Of a DNA stretch of 64,000 nucleotides, positions 1-11,919 are shown one piece after another. The DNA is from Plasmodium malariae (lineage: Eukaryota; Apicomplexa; Aconoidasida; Haemosporida; Plasmodiidae): contig NC_041781.1 of assembly GCF_900090045.1 (NCBI RefSeq), positions 1,651,001-1,715,000 on the forward strand, given 5' to 3'. Position numbers and translations under genes: made by a program. Numbering within the stretch: position 1 is the first letter of the stretch; every line of letters starts with the position of its first letter. Below the pieces are notes generated by a model. The model was not told the DNA's origin, did no database searches, and was given only the letters and a program-made list of their open reading frames with translations.

Positions 1-1656
1 GAATTTTAACTCTTATTACCTCTTACGTTCTGATTTTTTTTTTTTTTAATTTTAATCCTATCTTCTTTATGAACCCATTTATTTTTCAAATATTTTTATA
101 TTTTTTTTTTTTTGTAGCATGCTATATTATTTATGAGGCTCGATAAAAAAGAAATTAAAAAAATGAGCAAAATGGCAAAATAACAGAATAACAAAATAAA
201 ATATCAGAATAACATGATAGCAAAATAAAGTTATTTTTTAACATATAATTTAAAAACAAATAATATTATAATTGAAAGATAAATTATTTACATTTTTTTA
301 CATATGATTAGAATAGAAGATGTGAATGCATAAACTTTTTTTTAAAACGTTTAATAACAATTCAAAAAATTATAGTATTTAAAATTGTATATATATTATA
401 TTGGTATATATAATAGCCGTAGTGGTGCTCTTATATATTATGTATGTTTATAATAAGTTAACAACGAAATATATAATATTTATTTATTTGCTTATTTGCT
501 ACCACCTATTTTATTTTACCCATTTTAAGGAGTGATGTAAATATACGTAAATACATATATATATATATATATATATACATATAATACATGATAGAATATT
601 TGTTGTACATTCATTATATAATAAGTGTCAAGATGAAATTTAATAGACTATTTCACTTCTTTTCAAGTAAAACAAAATGTGAAGAGTGGATGAACGATTT
701 TTTTTTTTGTTTTTTTTAAATTCTTGAAATTTAAAATTTTTAAAAATGTAAATTTACGGCTAATATATTTATATAAAGTCATGAGAATTTTTTTTAATAT
801 ATATTTGTTCATCTTTTAGTTTCGCGTAACAAAACTCAAAAAGTTTAATTGTACACTTTAAAAAGAAAGAGAACCTTTGCATGTATAGTTGTTAGACTGC
901 AATTTTTTTATTCATTTGTTGATACAATCCTCATATATTGAAAAAAAGAAAAATACAAATTTTTTTTTTTAAATTTTCTTGATTTTTATTTGAAAATAGT
1001 TCATTTAAGAATAGACGACTGTATTGGGCATGTTTTCATTAATGCTTCTTTTCCTTTCAAATATGACTCAACTGTTTTATACAATTTTGTATAATAACAG
1101 GGAAACCTTTCATTCATAACAGCTTTTCGCGCATATAATTTTATCTTTCCTGCTTAAGGGGATGTAAATATATGTACTAAACTAAAATATAAACTTATAT
1201 ATTCCTTCAAGTAACCTAACTAAATACATTTTCATAATTTTAATATTAAAAAGGGGAAAGGGGATCTCACTCCTTTTTTTTTTGTGTAGTTTTAACTGTT
1301 ATGTTGAAATAAACTTCAGATAGGGTTTTAAAAAATATGATTCTTCGAATAGCAATTTCCTTTTATTGCATAATGTGGAACTATGTAGATTATTTTATAC
1401 ATATACACATTCATATATATATATATATGTACATTTTTTTTTTTTTATAAAAAAAAGAAAAATAATAACAATATTTTTCTATATGTACAGTAATTTTTAG
1501 CTCAAATTAAAAGCAATATTTTTCGACTTTTCAACTATCTTTACTACCTAACAAAAAGTAATACTAAATTAAAAGGCGGAATACTGAAAAGAATTTAATA
1601 GTACACAAATACGCTCTTTAGCGGGGTTTATGTTCGTACGTATGTACCAATGTATG

Positions 1657-1702
<46 letters not shown>

Positions 1703-2539
1703 CATACATATATTTATGAACAGTCATACAAAGAAAAAAAAAATAGTTCACTCCATACTTATTACATAAAACTTCACCTTCTACAATTGTACATTCATCG
1801 TATTGTTATTTCTTTTATATGCAGTAGCATAAATTTTTTACTTTAAAATAGTGGTCAAAAAGTAGAACATACATATAGCTATTTTTGCATTTTTTTTTTT
1901 TTTTTATTTTATGAACAATTTTTGGATAATTTTAGACAAAAAAAAAAAAAAATAAAAATAATAAAAAAATGAATACTCTCACCTTACGAAAATACAATTG
2001 TTTATTATTTTTTTTACCTGAATTGTTAAGAAAAAATAGAAAGCCAATTTAGGAGCTTCAATTCGCCAAGTTAAGCCTTGCATATATGTGCCTGCGCAGT
2101 GCATTTATATTTATGTATATAAGTATGTGCACATGCACACACACGCACACGTACATATATATTATATGTATATACATATATATTATATGTATATACATAT
2201 ATATTATATATATATACATTTATATGTGTGTATGATATGTATGTGTGTATGATATGTATGCGTGTATGATATGTATGTGTGTATGATATGCATGTGTGTA
2301 TGATATGTATGTGTTTATGGTATATATGTGTGTGTTATTTGCTTGTATGTGTACATACAAATGTGCATGAACCTTTGTTCTCTTAACCGTAAACTTCAGT
2401 GCAGACTGTTCACTGATTTAAAAAAAGACAGTTACAAAATATTCATTATGCCCATTGGGAACACCATAAATTACCTTGCCCTGTTCATGTAAATTTTTAC
2501 AACATTTAATGACTTTACTTGGCTATTCGTGTGTGAAGG
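1..2539. other. Intergenic AT-rich stretch, no gene seen
   Basis: I found no coding exon on either strand. The stretch holds A/T homopolymers, a (TA)n run near 1660-1697, and a tandem array near 2217-2335 built on a unit of about 18 bp (tgtatgatatgtatgtg and variants). The last part is the presumed promoter and 5' UTR of the CFAP299 gene. Short open frames here come from simple repeats. Confidence 0.7.
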
Positions 2540-3485
2540 ATGGAAAAACAAATAGACAACGATCTTATATACAATTCTTATGAAGAATATATTAGAAAAA
2601 GGATTACACCAACAGACTTGTTTTACATTGAAGATGTAATTATGAACATAAAAAAAAAAAAATAAGGCACAACACTTTACTGAATTTGTTATTTTTTGAA
2701 GGCGCCGAAAAAAGAAAAAAAGAAATAAACTAACATATAAATACATATATATGTGTATGACTACATTTAAACTGTACTTTCAATTTCCTTCCCTACCTTT
2801 TCTCTTTTATCTTCCTCTTTTTAAGGAAGAGCTTGTGTTTGAAATATTCTCATTAGGACTGAAAAGCAGAGGAGTGCTAAGTTTAGAAGATTTTAACAGC
2901 ACTTATAAAAAAAAAAAAAGAAATGAAAAAAAGCCAGTCAAAGAAGAAAATAAAGAAAACATACTATACGATATTAATTTATTGTACAGTAATACAAAAG
3001 ATTTCTTTTTTACAATGAATTATCATTTACACTTTTGCAAAGAAAATAAAATAAGCACAATTCTGTTTATTCGTTATGTGAATAAACAGAAATATGAAAT
3101 AAGTTCTTATATAGATATTAACATGGAAAAAGTTCGAGATAAAATAAATCGAAAAAAGTATATTTATGCAAGCAAAAAAGATTTATCTTACTATAACTGG
3201 CATAATAATTATACATGTACAAACAGTAGTGAAAACTATGAAATAGTAATAAATAAAAAAATCGGTCTTATATTTAAACATATTCATACGAATAAATATT
3301 TTATATTGAGTTCAAATAAAGAGCTAAAAATAAAATTAAGCGATAATATATATAAAGATCATAGCTCAAAAACTAATATTGTTGATGGAAAAGAAGAAAT
3401 GATAAAATTATGCCACGATATTAAAAGGATGGAAGTAAATGATTCCAATTATTTGCAATGTGTACTTTATACACTACACTTGTAA
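2540..3485 (+). CDS. CFAP299: CFAP299 (DUF4464) cilia/flagella-associated protein
   Basis: I deduce two exons, 2540-2635 and 2826-3485, joined in phase 0 for 251 residues; human CFAP299 is about 233. Exon 1 gives ITPTDLFYIED, matching the family's ITxxDLYYLED motif. Exon 2 opens with EELVFEIFSLGLKSRG (family: E.LARQLVELGYRG). Further on are the signature blocks ILFIRYVN, SSYIDI and DLSYYNWHN, then NSSENYEVI-like text and GLIFKH. In animals the protein is linked to spermatogenesis and motile cilia; Plasmodium would use it in the male gamete axoneme, which is an inference. The C-terminus aligns up to YLQCVLYTLHL and then stops. A donor (GTAAGA at 3482) and an acceptor near 3644 could instead swap the last residues for a few others. 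Family assignment is firm; the very 3' end is less so. Confidence 0.88.
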
Positions 3486-4375
3486 GAAATTTCTTTTTTA
3501 ACAAGTCTTTTTTTTTTTTTTTTTTTTTTTCCCTCCCCCCGGCACATTTTATTAATCTATCCTTCTGAGGAATTTTCGCTTAAGACCTTAATAACTTGTA
3601 TTATTTCGTACTTCCTCTCTTTTTTTCATTTTTTTTTTTTTTAGTGTAGCTTAATTTCCTTACACATGAACTTACATAAATGACAGAACAAGCTATTTCA
3701 CAGTCTTCATTAAAAAATACTTGGAAAAATAAAAGGAGAAGTTTTAAAAAGATTCCTACTATTTTTCCTTAAGAAAAGAGAAAAAGCGAAAAAACGAAAA
3801 CGTCAAAAAATATTATTACTGTGCCTGCATTTTTTCCCGAACAAGCAAAGTAAAAATATAAATTAAAGGAAAAAAAAAAAAAAAAAATGTAAAACAAAAT
3901 AAAGCAAAATATAAAACGTACTAAAGCAAAATATAAAACGTACTAAAGCAAAATATAAAGCGTACTAAAGCAAAATATAAAACGTACTAAAGCAAAATAT
4001 AAAACGTACTAAAGCAAAATATAAAACATAATATAAAACAAAACAAAAAATATAATTTACGGATTAGTAAAAAGACCCAAAATAGTATAGAACACCAAAG
4101 AGCTTATGGAGAATAAGATAAGGTACACTTCTGTAGTGTACACGGTTTGACATAGTGTGTTGTCGGTCTCCTCTTTCTGATAAAAAAAAAAATAAACAAA
4201 CAAACAAATACGCAATCGGTAGAACTTGCAGTGTTATGCATAAAATATTTCATAGGGCCATATTAATATACATGTAAGCGCATTTACATACATGTACATA
4301 TAGACGAATACCCCCGTATTGTTCATACCCGTAAGCGCCAATGTGTGTGCGAAGAAAGTCTATTTTTTCAAAACC
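3486..4375. repeat. Intergenic spacer with 22-bp tandem array
   Basis: Between the two cilia-type genes lies non-coding DNA. At about 3897-4025 a 22-bp unit (core aaagcaaaatataaaacg followed by tact) is repeated roughly six times, with one copy carrying aagcg instead of aaacg. Poly-T and poly-A runs flank it. No exon was seen. Confidence 0.8.
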
Positions 4376-6780
4376 ATGGAAGATATAAAAATTAGTTATG
4401 AAGAAAAGGAAAAATTCCACAAAGCATTTAGGCAGCATGAGTTTCGAATGCTATTTGATGAATATTTTGATGAAATATCTGATAAAAAATACAGAAAAGA
4501 AAAAGAGGATTATTTGTTAAGTTTATATTTTAAGGGGGAATTAAAAAAAGATCAAATTTTGATTAAACCAATTGAAGCATTTTGTGTTAAAACAAAAATT
4601 TTGTATTCTAACCACACTAACCAAAGACTTTTTTTAAATATCTGCTCTCATGAAGGTATTCATAGTATTTCTTTTGGGGATATTTCCAGGGGGGAGGTGA
4701 ACATTCCTTACTCCCTTTCTCAAATTAGGCCTGACAAACAAGGTAAAAAAAAAAAAAAAAAGGCAGCAAAAAAGGGCAGCCAAAGAGCACCTGAAAAAGA
4801 TGATCAAAATGTAGTAAAACGATTGTGTGCGGGGGAGATGAATATGCATGAACGTGTCCATGTAAGTATATACATATATGTGTATGTATATATATGTTTA
4901 TGTATGTATGTATATACATATATATGTATATACGTAACGAAGTGTACACGATGTTCCCCATTTTTTACACACACACCCCGGTTTAAGGAAACAACGTGTG
5001 CTGCTTAACGATAGATTGTTGTGTTAACCCGTTAACGGTGAATGTAACTAGAAACTACAATGAAATTTTAAATTTTTTGCTGGAAGATGTGTGTGTAAAT
5101 ATTGAAAAAAATATCATGAAGGATAAGGAAAAGATTTGTCGAGATTTTAAAGTTTTAAGTGATATGAAATGTAAAGGTGATAAGCCTTTTTTACTATGTA
5201 TAAATAAAAGTGTTATTAAAAAAAATATATTAATAGAAGAAGAGAAGAAATTGGAAAACATGAAAAAAGAATTCGAAGAAAAGAATACAGCTATATCACC
5301 AAATGATGTGGACAAAATTTTACAGAAAAGTAAAGTAGAGACAGAAATAAGAAAGAATGAAGAAAACGAACTTGACAATTCAGATATGCAAGAATTGAAC
5401 ACGAGAAGTATTGAAGTAGGAAAGGTAGAAATACAAAGGGAAAAAAAAAAATATTTTATTTATCATCAAGGTACAATGAATACGTCTTCTTTCTTTAAAT
5501 TAAAAGAGAACAAACAAATTTCTCTTAATTTACCTAGTAAAATAAAAGTTTTAATATGTACAGATAATTATGTTAAGAAAAATGATATAAATATAAGAAT
5601 CGAAAAGAAGATACTTCAAGTGAAATTTGATAACTCAGAAGAGGAAGATGTAATTGTCCATTTGCCATATCCTTGTAATGGGAAAGACTATGTGTGTGTT
5701 TTAAAAAAAGATAAAAAGAAAATAGAAATATATTTAAAATTGTGCGAAGAGTTTCTAAAGGAGTATGCTGACAGCATATATGAAAAGTATTACCATAATA
5801 AGAGGGTTGATGATAGCATTGACTCGTTGAACTACATTGACGATATAGTGGATAGTTACCAAAAAGGGAAAGACAAAGTAGATGAAGAGGTGAATGAGGG
5901 GGCAGAAGAAGAGGATGAGAAGGAAGAGGCGAATAGGAAGGTAAAAGAGGAGGATGAAAAGGAAGAGGCGAATAGGGGGGTAGAAGAAGAGGCTAGAAAG
6001 GAAGGGACGAATAGGAAGGTAGAAGAAGAGGCGAATAAGGGGGCAGAAAAAGATGGATTAACAAAAGAAGCTGAAGTTCAAGGAGGAAGCGAAGAAATAC
6101 AAAACAATAAAAACCTTAACGAAGAAACGTCCAAAAGTTGTAGTTCTTCAAAAATTAAAAAAAATGATATGGAATTTCCGCCTGTTGTGCCAGAATATAG
6201 TGAAAGTGTACCTATACAAGAATTAATAAAAAATAAATCTGAAAAAATGTTAGATAGTTCTTTTAGTTTCAATGATAAGAATAATTTTTTAAATTGTGAC
6301 ATATCAACGAAGCTAAAATTTGGCTTTCTTGATGATTCCAAATGCGCAGAGATGAGTGAAAAAGGTGTAGAGGAAGACACAAGGGGCGGTATAAGTCAAA
6401 GTTGCAAAATTAGAGATATCGATTTAGAAGGACTTAAAAAGGAAGACCTTAATTGCACAATAAAGAGAAATAATAATATGTTAAATAATGGAGGAAATAC
6501 TTTTCCTAATGGTATAAAGATAGAGATGGTAAATGATGAAGCCGATTTATTTAATAACGATCAAGTTGCTGAAAAGAGTTCAGCATTGTCGCATGAACAT
6601 GCAGATAAAAATATAGGAAGTGAATTTAACAAGCTGAGCAAACTTAGAAAAAAAAAAAGTCAGATTTCAGGATGTCCTTCTACTCTTAATGATAGTGAAT
6701 ATTTGAAAGATATTGATATGTATGAACATGCAGAAAAGGGAGTTATCTTTTCTTGCATGTTATGGACTGCATACATATAA
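4376..6780 (+). CDS. DNAAF2: Kintoun/DNAAF2-like PIH1 domain protein (dynein arm assembly)
   Basis: I deduce exons 4376-4742 and 4988-6780, phase 1, giving 719 residues. The first ~190 residues are a PIH1 domain: YSNHTNQRLFLNICSHEGI, then IPYSLSQIRPDKQG, which crosses the intron and matches the Kintoun PYSLSxxRxDxxKxG signature, then CLTIDCCVNP (family YDVVFHP). Around residues 300-375 a CS/alpha-crystallin-like segment ends in VHLPYPCNGKDYVCVLKKDK, the LPYPV...F.K.. pattern of PIH proteins. Residues ~415-475 are a degenerate acidic Glu/Lys/Ala/Asn repeat, followed by a low-complexity C-terminal tail. PIH proteins act with HSP90 to preassemble axonemal dynein in the cytoplasm. PIH1D1/PIH1D2 are alternative relatives, but the PYSL block favours Kintoun. 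A weak extra 3' exon near 6880 cannot be excluded. Confidence 0.82.
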
Positions 6781-7646
6781 AAAGGAAGAACGGTAAAATG
6801 GCAAAAGCGTCATGAAAAAGACATGAAAAAAATTCTGAACGTTCATAATTTTTTTTTTTTTTTCCTTTTTTAAATAGGTATTTGGAATTTTTCTCCCTTT
6901 CAATGTGGGATATTGGCTATGCAAGGAAGGTGAGAATTTCCTCATGTATTTTGTAGCTTGTATATATGTTCATACGTACTTGTGTGCATATATAAACACA
7001 ATTGCTTATTTACAAACATATCAATCTTTGCAGTGTCTCAGTAAATTTTAAATGGGCAGAAAAAGCTCAATGGAAGAAAAAAGAGAGGGGGGAACTTATT
7101 TCCTCCCTCCGTCTTAACACAGAAATTGCCTATTTTTACACGTTATGATTATTTTACAAGATGGCAAAGAAAAAAAAAAAAAAAAAATAAAGGTAAAAAT
7201 AAACATATAAAATAAAAGTAAAAAAAAATAAATATATAAAATAAAAGTAAAAAAAAATAAATATATAAAATAAAAGTAAAAAAAAATAAATATATAATAA
7301 TAGCATACATCTTTTTATGGTTATATTGTTGAAAACCATTTTAACTTCTTCATGTGCATAAAATGTATACGAGTTTTTTTTAATTTAGTACTTTCACATA
7401 TATATATATGTATATAAGTATATATGCACGTGTGCTTATGCATAGATAGTTGTCTTAAATATATGCAGTTAATTCTCTAAAAAAAGAACAAAAAAAGGGC
7501 ATTTCCACTGCAATGCACATTGTGTGGAGTTGAGTTATACGCTCAGGAGAAACTTGTACTTTAAATTTAAGTTGATAATAAAAACGATTTCGCAAAAAAA
7601 AAAAAAAAAAAAAAAAATGATTACTACCACATGTCCCCATTACCAG
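6781..7646. repeat. Convergent 3' spacer with AT array
   Basis: This is the 3' flank shared by the DNAAF2-like (+) and proteasome (-) genes. At about 7190-7295 a 33-bp AT-rich unit (begins aataaatatataaaataaaa) is repeated about three times, and poly-A runs lie near 7170 and 7593. No exon was seen. Confidence 0.7.
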
Positions 7647-8489
7647 CTAGTAATCAAAATGCAGCTGGGTATTTGTAACGGTGTATTCTTCTACAAAGAG
7701 TTTCGTTATATTAATTATTCTTACAATCCCCCCACTACTATTATCATTGTACATGGCATATTTGACACAATTTAGAATTAAATCAAAACATTCTTTTTTG
7801 TTCATAAATTTTTTATATTTATCTTGTAAATACGACTGAATGTATACACTCCCACTACCACTAACTGCATAATCATATCTTTGAATTATGCTCCCATTTA
7901 AATTGACTGAATAAAGTTGTTGTTCTTTTTCTTTATCATAACCACCAAAGATAAGACCACACGATAAGAAATTATTATTCGCATACAGAAGCTTTTTGGT
8001 AATGTGTGCTATATTTTCTACTAACGGATTATAATCCATAAATTTATCTTCATAAAAATATTTATGTTTAGTTATTAAATTTGTATTGCTATTATTATAA
8101 TCTAACGAATTGTTAATTTTATTTATGTCAATCTCTTCATCATTTATATCATCATTTATTACTTCATCTTCATGGAATCTACCTTTTTTTCGATTTTCAC
8201 TTTTCATAGATAAACAATAATGTTTTATTATTTCAATTACTTTTTGGCTATGTGCTGAAGCACCACTTCTACACACATAGATATTTTCATTTATTCGATT
8301 TATTTTCCTTGAACATTTGTTCGTAATAAACGTTCCTGAGGATGTTCTAGTGTCACATGCAAGCATCACACCACTATCGTATATTAAGCCAATGATTGTC
8401 GTTCCATCAGATATTGGGGTTTTAATATCATATATACCACTAGCCAAGTTATCATTCATCGACTGTATTTTAATGCTTTCCACTTCCAT
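7647..8489 (-). CDS. 20S proteasome subunit beta-1 (caspase-like, PSMB6 type)
   Basis: Single exon, 280 residues. The propeptide (1-29) ends at Gly29, and Thr30 of GTTIIG is the catalytic N-terminal nucleophile after autocleavage. Asp46 (in ACDTRTSSG) and Lys62 (in SRKINRI) sit at the Asp17 and Lys33 positions of active beta subunits. IYVCRSGASAHSQ and SGSGSVYIQ match beta-1 (human CCRSGSAADTQ, GGSGSSYIY) rather than beta-2 or beta-5, so I predict cleavage after acidic residues. A lineage-specific acidic/Asn-rich insertion occupies about residues 98-148 between helices of the fold. The C-terminal SSGGIVRI block is conserved. It converges on the DNAAF2-like gene. The subunit works in the nuclear and cytosolic 20S core. 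Confidence 0.95.
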   Translation of the reverse strand: MEVESIKIQSMNDNLASGIYDIKTPISDGTTIIGLIYDSGVMLACDTRTSSGTFITNKCSRKINRINENIYVCRSGASAHSQKVIEIIKHYCLSMKSENRKKGRFHEDEVINDDINDEEIDINKINNSLDYNNSNTNLITKHKYFYEDKFMDYNPLVENIAHITKKLLYANNNFLSCGLIFGGYDKEKEQQLYSVNLNGSIIQRYDYAVSGSGSVYIQSYLQDKYKKFMNKKECFDLILNCVKYAMYNDNSSGGIVRIINITKLFVEEYTVTNTQLHFDY

Positions 8490-10382
8490 CCTTCGAGATT
8501 TATGCGCACACAGGAATAAAGAGGAGGGAAGTAATAAGCGGAAATAGGAAGGGGAAATAATAAGTGGAAGTAATATGAAAAGGTAGAAATAGCAGGAAGC
8601 AAAACTTCGCAGAGGTGTAAAAAAAAAAAAAATTATGAGTTGTTGATTGGCGTTTTTCTATTTTTTATTTTTTTAAAAGGAACACATAAACAACTACATG
8701 TATATGCATACATACATACATACATACATACATACATACATACATACATGCATACATACATACAGTGGCGTAGCCTTGCATATGCGGTGAGTACTGGCTT
8801 TTCAGGCAACTCGCTCTTTCAGTACACGTTATATAAAAAATTTCGCAGGGACGCTAAAAATTGTTCACGCAAACATACACATATGTATAACTTACGTACT
8901 CTCACACATTCTTTTATGCTAAAGGAACAGAAAACGATTTAAAACAATGCGCAAGCTAGAAATTATTAAACCTTGTCACTCTCAACATATCAATATAACT
9001 CATTTTTTTACCTCACTGGCATTTGAAATTTATCGAAAGTTATATCATTAAAAAAGTTATGAACAGTTAATAATTTTTATTCAGAGAGGGGTATAATAAA
9101 TTAATGATGTACATTCTTATTAACAAATATTTTTATAAAAAAAAAAAAAGTACCGTTCGTTTAAACCGTATTTGATAAATATATATACGTATTTACAGAT
9201 GATATTAAACGTTACGAAAAGTGGTAATATAAATAAATTGTAGCTTTATAATGAAAATATTATGTTTTCTTAGCATATTGGTATAAGGGTTAAAAAAAAA
9301 AAAAAAAAATTTTACTCACGAGTCAGGTTGTTTTTTCGGAACAAGTCGGCTGAATATTTTGTTTTAAACTTGAGTGTCAAATCTTGTGTTTCTTAAAATT
9401 TTTTCAGGCGGCGTGTACATCAGCATATATGTGTATTATATACATATACATACGTACGTACATGTAGACTTATTTCTAAAGCACCTATTTTGTGGAATTT
9501 AGCGTTTTACATTCGTAAATATGAACACAAATTAAGAATTGCACAAAAGGGCTTTTAATTAATTGCGAAAATTTTATTTTTCTTGAGTAGGCCTCTAATA
9601 TATTTTAGGAACGTTTTAAATAGTGCAATTTTCTCTTTTCTTTTTTTTTTTCGTATTTTGTGGAAATTAAAAGGAGGAAAAAAAAATAACACAAAATAAT
9701 AAAGGTTAAAAAAAAAATAAGATAAAAAAAAAAAAAGGACTAAAGGGTACGAAAAAGAATGAAATGGTACGAAAAAGAATGAAATGGTACGAAAAAGAAT
9801 GAAATGGTACGAAAAAGAATGAAATGGTACGAAAAAGAATGAAATGGTACGAAAAAGAATGAAATGGTACGAAAAAGAATGAAATGGTACGAAAAAGAAT
9901 GAAATGGTACGAAAAAGAATGAAATGGTACGAAAAAGAATGAAATGGTACGAAAGAGAACTAAAGAGAACGAAAGAGAACGAAAGAGGACGAAAAAACTC
10001 GAATTTACAATCCCAATTGATTTATTTCATGTGGAAAATTTATTACCTGTTGGTCCACTTTCTTATTTTGGCTTCCATGGAAGCATGTAAAATGCTTGCA
10101 AATAATCGCACACACGAAATATCGTGAGGTAAAATGTTCCTTATTATGTGCTTTTAAAATATTCATTACCATCGTACGTATCATCACCAAGCACGCTATT
10201 CCAATTATTCTCATTCTGACGAACCAAATTCTTAAAAAATTTAATGATGTAAAATTTATATATGTAGGTATATATATAATTTAATGGTAGAACATTTGTT
10301 ATGTCCTATTTAAACACATTATGAATGTATTAATAATAAAGTGAAGGAGAAAAAAAACAAATTTTTTTTTTTTTTTTTTGTA
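8490..10382. repeat. Spacer with near-perfect 20-bp tandem array (9744-9955)
   Basis: This is the 5' flank of the proteasome gene and the 3' flank of the AK8-like gene. A (CATA)n run lies at 8707-8764. At about 9744-9955 a 20-bp unit (gaaatggtacgaaaaagaat) is repeated about ten times with almost no change, then decays into agaacgaa variants. Segment 8765-8945 is not simple repeat but shows no convincing gene. Confidence 0.85.
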
Positions 10383-11354
10383 TTATACCATAATGTGATC
10401 TATTAAACTTTTTTCATTATATTCTTTTAAATTTATGGCTTTTTTATTGTTCCCTAAAACTTTTAATACTCCTGAAACGTTTCTGTGTTATTACATGGTT
10501 GTAATACAAGAATGGAAATAAATTATTGCACATATGAGGTTAACTATTTGAATGCGCTGCGTTTCGTTGATAATAGCGAAAAAATGGAAAAGAAAAGAAA
10601 ACAAAAAAAAAAAAAATAGAAAATATAAAACGAAAAGAAAAACAAAATACAAAACGAAAAGAAAAACAGAATACAAAACGAAAAAAAAAAGAAAAAGCAA
10701 AATAGTGCTTTTACCTTAAATATACATTCACTTCATCTTTAATCTCATTCGTATCTTTTTCTTTCATTTCGAATAATTCTGCATATTCGTCTTCAGCTAG
10801 GTTGTTAACATTTGAAAAAATGTTTGTGTTATTTTCTTCTTCATATTTTTCATATATGTATTCCTCATCGGCATACAAAATGAAAACATGGGAAGGTAAA
10901 TATTGAAGACATTCATTTGCCTGTACATTAGTGTTGGGAAAGCCTTCAATAACATATCCCCTTTTTTGCTTTGCGTCTAAGCTGTTTATATTACTTTTAA
11001 CAATAGAACATACTAAATCGTCCCTTACTATTAAAATGTGTATAAAGGATGTAACATAAATAATCACGTATGGAAAAGTGTGCAAATTTTTTTTGCACAA
11101 TTTAGCTATATTTTTCTTTTTTTTCTTTTTTTCATGTTAAATAAAATAGGACATATAAAAAATTATGCACAACTTTTTTTGTTCATAAAAAAAAGTATAC
11201 AAAATTGTGTCTTATAAGATACTCATAAAATGCTATTTTTTTTTCTGGGTTTTCATTACACGTACATATACATGTATACATATATATATACACTATCACT
11301 GACTTTCTAACTATTTAAAATTTCATGTACTCTCAAGTGAACCCATATATGTGC

Positions 11355-11401
<47 letters not shown>

Positions 11402-11801
11402 GATTTATATTCCTTTTTTTTTTTTTTTTTTTTTTTTTTTTGTAAATACTTAGTTTTTTATTCGGCAAATTTTGGTCATCATCATTTGTGTTATTTGTGT
11501 TACTCGAAATGTGGGATTTTATTAAATCGGGTGTATTAAGATGGTAGTAACTAAATGAGTTGGCAATTGAAGAAGATACCGTTGATGTAATTTTTAACAA
11601 AGGAGGGCCCATTATAAAAATTTTATTTAACAGGAAAGAATAAATATTCTTATATATATATAGATAAACATTTTCTGGTTTGTTCATTAAAACATTTTTT
11701 AAAATAACATCAAACAGCTTTTCAACATTTTTTTTGCGAATGTATTCATTGGTTTCTTCTTCATATTTTTTCAGAGTTTCGCAGTCTAATAGTGTTTCCA
11801 T
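10383..11801 (-). CDS. AK8-like adenylate kinase homologue, probable pseudoenzyme
   Basis: I deduce three exons on the minus strand: 11801-11450, 11027-10715 and 10482-10383, with phases 1 and 2, giving 254 residues. Residues ~12-58 are a helical lead-in like that of AK8, then KIFIMGPPLLKITS occupies the P-loop place. Exon 2 supplies IRDDLVCSIVK and the hallmark GYVIEGFPNTNVQANE (family GxxLDGFPRT..QA). Exon 3 gives RNVSGVLKVLGNNK, matching the AK8 RNIV...ILKV strand. There is one kinase unit, whereas animal AK8 has two. The P-loop lacks its second Gly and the Lys is displaced (Ile71 stands at the canonical position), and the DGFPRT Arg is Asn, so catalysis is doubtful. AK8 is an axoneme-associated family in animals. 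Splice joins are my inference. Confidence 0.72.
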
Positions 11802-11878
11802 TCTTTGTAATTTTTTCTTTCACGAGTGCTCAAGGGGGGAAAATGTTGTCTTAATTTTTGCAGACAATTCGTTTGAAA

Positions 11879-11919
<41 letters not shown>

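Noticed and set aside
8640..8942. 100-residue plus frame upstream of the proteasome gene
   Set aside because: Its first half is a CATA repeat and the rest has no family resemblance or splice partner; it is more likely 5' flank.
9744..9955. CRISPR-like direct repeats
   Set aside because: Units are contiguous without spacers and the genome is eukaryotic.
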